The position numbers were made by a program, and so were the translations under genes. A stretch of DNA of 19,996 nt from NCBI GenBank assembly GCA_025455345.1, contig JALOMS010000047.1, forward strand, positions 1 through 19,996. The letters are read 5' to 3'. The notes under the pieces are model-generated. The model was given only the letters and a program-made list of their open reading frames with translations. It was not told where the DNA came from and made no database searches. Positions 16,678 through 19,996 of this stretch are shown in pieces (position 1 is the stretch's first letter; every line of letters begins with the position of its first letter). Origin of the DNA: Thermoflexibacter sp. (GTDB lineage Bacteria > Bacteroidota > Bacteroidia > Cytophagales > Thermoflexibacteraceae).

Positions 16678-17982
16678 ATGTCAAATATCGTCGCAATCAC
16701 TGGCAGACCCAATGTGGGCAAATCAACACTGTTTAACCGCCTCATAGAAGAAAGAAAAGCAATCATGGATAACATAAGCGGGGTTACACGCGACCGTCAT
16801 TATGGGCAAGCGGAGTGGTGTGGGAAATTTTTTACAGTCATAGATACGGGTGGGTATGTGCATGGCTCTGATGATGTATTTGAGGAGGCGATTCGCGACC
16901 AGGTAGAGCTTGCCATCGAGGAGGCTTCAGTGATTTTGTTTATGGTAGATACCCAAGATGGAGTAACCAGCCTTGACGAGGAGTTTGCCAATGTACTTAG
17001 AAAAGCAAAAAAGCCTATTTATATCGTTGCAAATAAAGTAGATACACCTAATAAAGTTGATTATACAGGAGAGTTTTATGCACTGGGCATAGGGGAGGTT
17101 TTTCCTATTTCTTCGCAAAATGGTTTGGGAACGGGTGAGCTATTAGACCAAGTGATTAGTCATTTTGAGGAAGAAAAGGAAGAAGAAAAACCACCTATAC
17201 CTCGCTTTACTATCGTAGGAAGACCTAACGTAGGCAAGTCTTCTTTGCTCAATATGCTTATTGGGGAACAGAGAAGTATTGTTACTGATGTAGCAGGAAC
17301 GACCAGAGATGCCATAGATGCCCATTATACTGCTTTTGGACATAATTTTATTATTACAGATACTGCGGGCATACGCAAAAAATCAAAAATCAAAGACAAT
17401 ATTGAGTTTTATTCTATATTGCGCTCTATCAAGGCATTAGAAGACGCTGATGTGTGTATAGTTGTCATTGACGCTACGCAAGGCGTGGAGTCTCAAGATG
17501 TCAATATCATCAACTTAGCCCTTCGCTATGGCAAGGGAGTAGTGCTAATGATTAACAAATGGGATTTGGTAGAAAAAGATAGCAAAACAGCTAAACAATA
17601 CCAAGATGCGATTCTCTCTAAGCTCGCTCCCAATGATTTTATGCCCCTCATATTTACTTCGGTCATCAATAAACAGCGCGTATTCCAAACCATAGAAAAA
17701 GCTGTACAGGTATATGAGAATAAGTATAAAAAAATCTCTACCTCCCAGTTGAACGAGGTAATGCTAAAAGTCATAGAAAATTATCCTCCTCCAGCCATCA
17801 AGGGAAAATATATTCGTATCAAATACATTACCCAATTTCCTGCAAAGACTCCAACTTTTGCATTTTTCTGTAATTTGCCTCAATATATCAAAGAACCGTA
17901 TCAGCGATATTTGGAAAACAAGATGAGAGAAAACTTTGATTTTGAGGGAGTTCCTATTAGACTTTTCTTCAGGAAAAAGTAA
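16678..17982 (+). CDS. der: Ribosome biogenesis GTPase Der (EngA)
   Basis: Tandem-GTPase protein needed for maturation of the 50S ribosomal subunit; cytoplasmic and ribosome-associated. 434 residues, normal length. Both G domains are complete: G1 GRPNVGKS (residues 9-16) with DTGG (56-59) and NKVD (119-122); and GRPNVGKSS (181-189) with DTAG (228-231), IRKKSK switch region and NKWD (263-266). A C-terminal KH-like domain (about 345-434) ends in FDFEGVPIRLFFRKK, the usual Der end. Transcribed alone, divergent from the Crp/Fnr gene and convergent with the J-domain gene 24 bases away; no terminator hairpin is visible in that short gap. Confidence 0.97.
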   Translation: MSNIVAITGRPNVGKSTLFNRLIEERKAIMDNISGVTRDRHYGQAEWCGKFFTVIDTGGYVHGSDDVFEEAIRDQVELAIEEASVILFMVDTQDGVTSLDEEFANVLRKAKKPIYIVANKVDTPNKVDYTGEFYALGIGEVFPISSQNGLGTGELLDQVISHFEEEKEEEKPPIPRFTIVGRPNVGKSSLLNMLIGEQRSIVTDVAGTTRDAIDAHYTAFGHNFIITDTAGIRKKSKIKDNIEFYSILRSIKALEDADVCIVVIDATQGVESQDVNIINLALRYGKGVVLMINKWDLVEKDSKTAKQYQDAILSKLAPNDFMPLIFTSVINKQRVFQTIEKAVQVYENKYKKISTSQLNEVMLKVIENYPPPAIKGKYIRIKYITQFPAKTPTFAFFCNLPQYIKEPYQRYLENKMRENFDFEGVPIRLFFRKK

Positions 17983-18006
17983 TACATAAGCAAGCAAATT
18001 ACCCAA

Positions 18007-19104
18007 TTATTGTGTAGCAAAAATGCTATCTCTTTTTGCACAAAAGAAATCCAAACTTGGGTCTTCGAAAGAAGGGTTTATGACTTTGACGGTCTTCCAA
18101 TCCATGCAACTCCTATCCAACTGTTGGTCATAAAGATAACAAAGGGAACGCTCATAGTAGATTTCTGCATTGTCATTTTGGAAGGAAAGGAATTTGCTAA
18201 ATTGGTTAATCGCTTCTTTATATTCTTCTTTGGATTTGTAAATAAAGCCTAAATTGTAAAAAGCACGCTCGTAATTGGGGTTATATTTTGTCAAGAATTT
18301 ATCATACATCTGGATAGCTTTATCGTAATTTTGGAATCTTTCGTAGTATGCGTCTGCCAGTGTCCTTGTAATAATGCTGTCATAGTAGGGTTTTGCTTTG
18401 AGTACGCGCTCAAAATCTTTCTCTGCTAAATTTTCCTCCCGCAGGTTGGTATATGCCAAAGCCCGTCTGTAATAATAATCTAAAGGACTTTGATAGGTGT
18501 GCTTGATAGCCATAGAAAAATTAGAAACAGCCTCGCCGTTGTAATCCATTCTTTCCAAATAAATTAGCCCTTTCAAATAATAAGCTCTGCCATACGAAGG
18601 GTCTGCGCCCGTGCATGCTCTTAAGTGGTACAGTGCCTCTTCATATTTTTTATTTTCGTATGCGTCTAATGCTTCTAAATATTGGATTCGCGAATAAAAC
18701 TGAAAAAATGAAGAAACAATAATAAAAAAATAAACTACTGCGGAGATAGAAAAGATAATAGCTTGTTTTTCTTGTTTACCTCGCTCTTTGCGCCAAGTTT
18801 GATAGACTGTAGTAGGGGGAGTATAGTGCCTTTGAGGGGCTTCCTGCTGGCGTTGTTCGGTATGATTAAACTTAAAAGTATAGCCATAGTTGCCATGCAA
18901 CAAGATTTCATCATACTTCCTCTTTTTATCGGAGTTAGACAAAACTTGGTATGCTTGGTTAATCAGCTTAAATTTTTCTTCTGCCCCTGAATCATTGGGA
19001 TTACGGTCGGGGTGATAAAGCAATGCCATTTTTTTAAATGCCCGCTTTATTTCCTCTTCCGAAGAATAATTAGGTAATCCGAGTATAGCGTAGTAATTTT
19101 CCAT
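18007..19104 (-). CDS. Membrane-anchored J-domain protein with TPR repeats
   Basis: 365 residues. Residues 2-66 form a J domain (YYAILGLPNYSSEEEIKRAF, HPD at 31-33, then NQAYQVLSNSDKKRKYDE), which recruits and stimulates an Hsp70 such as DnaK. A Gln/Pro-rich linker and a basic patch (RKERGKQEKQ) precede one transmembrane helix (about 115-136). The remainder is a TPR array (about 140-345), for example ALDAYENKKYEEALYHLRAC and AFYNLGFIYKSKEEYKEAIN. The positive patch before the helix and the need of the J domain for cytoplasmic DnaK predict an N-in orientation with the TPRs in the periplasm; this is inference. It is not DnaJ itself (no Gly/Phe region or zinc fingers). It is convergent with der. 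Confidence 0.88.
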   Translation of the reverse strand: MENYYAILGLPNYSSEEEIKRAFKKMALLYHPDRNPNDSGAEEKFKLINQAYQVLSNSDKKRKYDEILLHGNYGYTFKFNHTEQRQQEAPQRHYTPPTTVYQTWRKERGKQEKQAIIFSISAVVYFFIIVSSFFQFYSRIQYLEALDAYENKKYEEALYHLRACTGADPSYGRAYYLKGLIYLERMDYNGEAVSNFSMAIKHTYQSPLDYYYRRALAYTNLREENLAEKDFERVLKAKPYYDSIITRTLADAYYERFQNYDKAIQMYDKFLTKYNPNYERAFYNLGFIYKSKEEYKEAINQFSKFLSFQNDNAEIYYERSLCYLYDQQLDRSCMDWKTVKVINPSFEDPSLDFFCAKRDSIFATQ

Positions 19105-19280
19105 TTAGCAAATAATCATAGCTATATAATTTCAAAACGTGATTTTGGTACAGTTTTATGGGCTAAATTTATGAAAAAATATCTTATACAGAAAATACCA
19201 ACCCCAAAGTGAGAATTTTTTGACTAACTTACAAAAATAAATTTTGCCATACGTCTTCCATCAGACTGATTTCATTGGTC

Positions 19281-19996
19281 TTACAAATCATTGGCTTTAT
19301 ACCATTTTTTTAATGTTTCGAAGTCTGCCCCATACAGTTTTTTGAGCAATTCCATATTTTTCAGCAAGCCTTGTGAGGATTTTTTATCTCCCATGAAAAT
19401 CTTAAATGAGCTGATTTCCTTATTTTTATCACAATTGTCCCTGCCTTGAGATTTTTCACAATAGGAAAATATTTTCTGCTCGTATTTTGAGTTTATCTCT
19501 AAAAAATCATAATTCGTTTTATTTGTTTTTTCTACTATGTATTTAAGATTTCCCAAATGGCTTAGCGCAAAACTAATCTCAACGGTTATCTCTCCGTTAG
19601 TACCTGTGCGATAGCTATAAGTGCAGATAGAGTCCTGTATCTCCAAAGCGACCTCTGTGATTTTCCGCGACCAGACCTGCTCTGACTCCTGTCGCTCTAT
19701 GATGCCGTTACCTTTGCTTTCTATCAAACCCTTGACTTGGGCGAGTGCATCTGATTTCTTTTGAGAGATGATTTGCCTAATTTCTTGATTTTCAGCTTCT
19801 ATTTTTTGTAAGTGTTCTAATTTTTTCTGCTCCTCTGCCGCTTTCTTTTCCTCTTCGGCTTTTCGTTGGGCTTCTATCATCTCTTTTTCATGTCTTTGCT
19901 CGTCTGCTTGGAGGCGCAATCTGAACAGTCTTTCTTCCTCTATGGATTTCTGGTACTGTCCCCAGCCCAAATAGCCAATGATGCCTAAAACGCCAA
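19281..19996 (-). CDS. Membrane-anchored coiled-coil protein, unknown function (partial, N-terminus outside window)
   Basis: The frame is open to the window edge: in front of the TTG at 19970 it still reads GVLGIIGYLGWGQYQ, clearly the end of a transmembrane helix, so the true start is beyond the window and the TTG is not a start. After the membrane segment come a highly charged coiled coil (about 75 residues rich in Glu, Lys, Gln and Arg, such as EEKKAAEEQKKLEHLQK) and a C-terminal domain of about 150 residues containing TYSYRTGTNGEITVEISFAL and two Cys (in FSYCEKSQGRDNC). I do not recognise the family. It is separated from the J-domain gene by 176 AT-rich bases with no clear terminator or promoter. 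Confidence 0.7.
   Translation of the reverse strand, partial: GVLGIIGYLGWGQYQKSIEEERLFRLRLQADEQRHEKEMIEAQRKAEEEKKAAEEQKKLEHLQKIEAENQEIRQIISQKKSDALAQVKGLIESKGNGIIERQESEQVWSRKITEVALEIQDSICTYSYRTGTNGEITVEISFALSHLGNLKYIVEKTNKTNYDFLEINSKYEQKIFSYCEKSQGRDNCDKNKEISSFKIFMGDKKSSQGLLKNMELLKKLYGADFETLKKWYKANDL

Overview
The window comes from a low-GC (roughly 35-40 % by eye) member of the Bacteroidota, most likely a Cytophagales-type bacterium. The evidence is: near absence of Shine-Dalgarno sites; several TAnnTTTG -7 promoter boxes, the element used by the Bacteroidota primary sigma factor; TPR-containing sensor kinases with signal peptides; a Bacteroidota-style Crp/Fnr regulator; and the gene order coaX - outer-membrane barrel - secreted TPR protein. 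No phage, IS element, CRISPR array, tRNA or rRNA was seen. This is ordinary chromosome: housekeeping genes mixed with envelope and signalling genes.

Layout. 1-4226 is a minus-strand block: a secreted TPR protein cut by the window edge, a lipoprotein with two retropepsin-type DTG motifs and a PDZ domain, a two-TM coiled-coil protein, and thrB (homoserine kinase). 4511-8190 is plus strand: a small one-TM protein, a family 4-like glycosyltransferase whose promoter overlaps the preceding terminator and which seems to be leaderless, and argS, which carries a one-base frameshift near its 5' end. 8320-16329 is a minus-strand block that begins, in transcription order, with a Crp/Fnr regulator and a strong hairpin terminator. 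It continues with a TPR sensor histidine kinase that has a good promoter, a HAMP-GAF coiled-coil protein lacking a kinase, coaX, an outer-membrane barrel protein and a secreted TPR protein. der (EngA) follows on the plus strand, convergent with a membrane J-domain/TPR protein. A membrane-anchored coiled-coil protein runs off the right edge.

How the genes fit together. The histidine kinase, GAF protein, coaX and barrel gene are separated by only 40-73 bases and may be one transcript, linking a two-component sensor to CoA synthesis and envelope genes. argS and the first minus-strand block after it converge on a hairpin at 8233-8285. thrB stands apart from thrA and thrC. I found no clearly novel multi-gene system. 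The points most worth checking are the argS frameshift, the terminator/promoter overlap with a leaderless start, the DTG-DTG-PDZ lipoprotein, the predicted periplasmic TPR domain of the J-domain protein, and the long dyad upstream of the Crp/Fnr gene.
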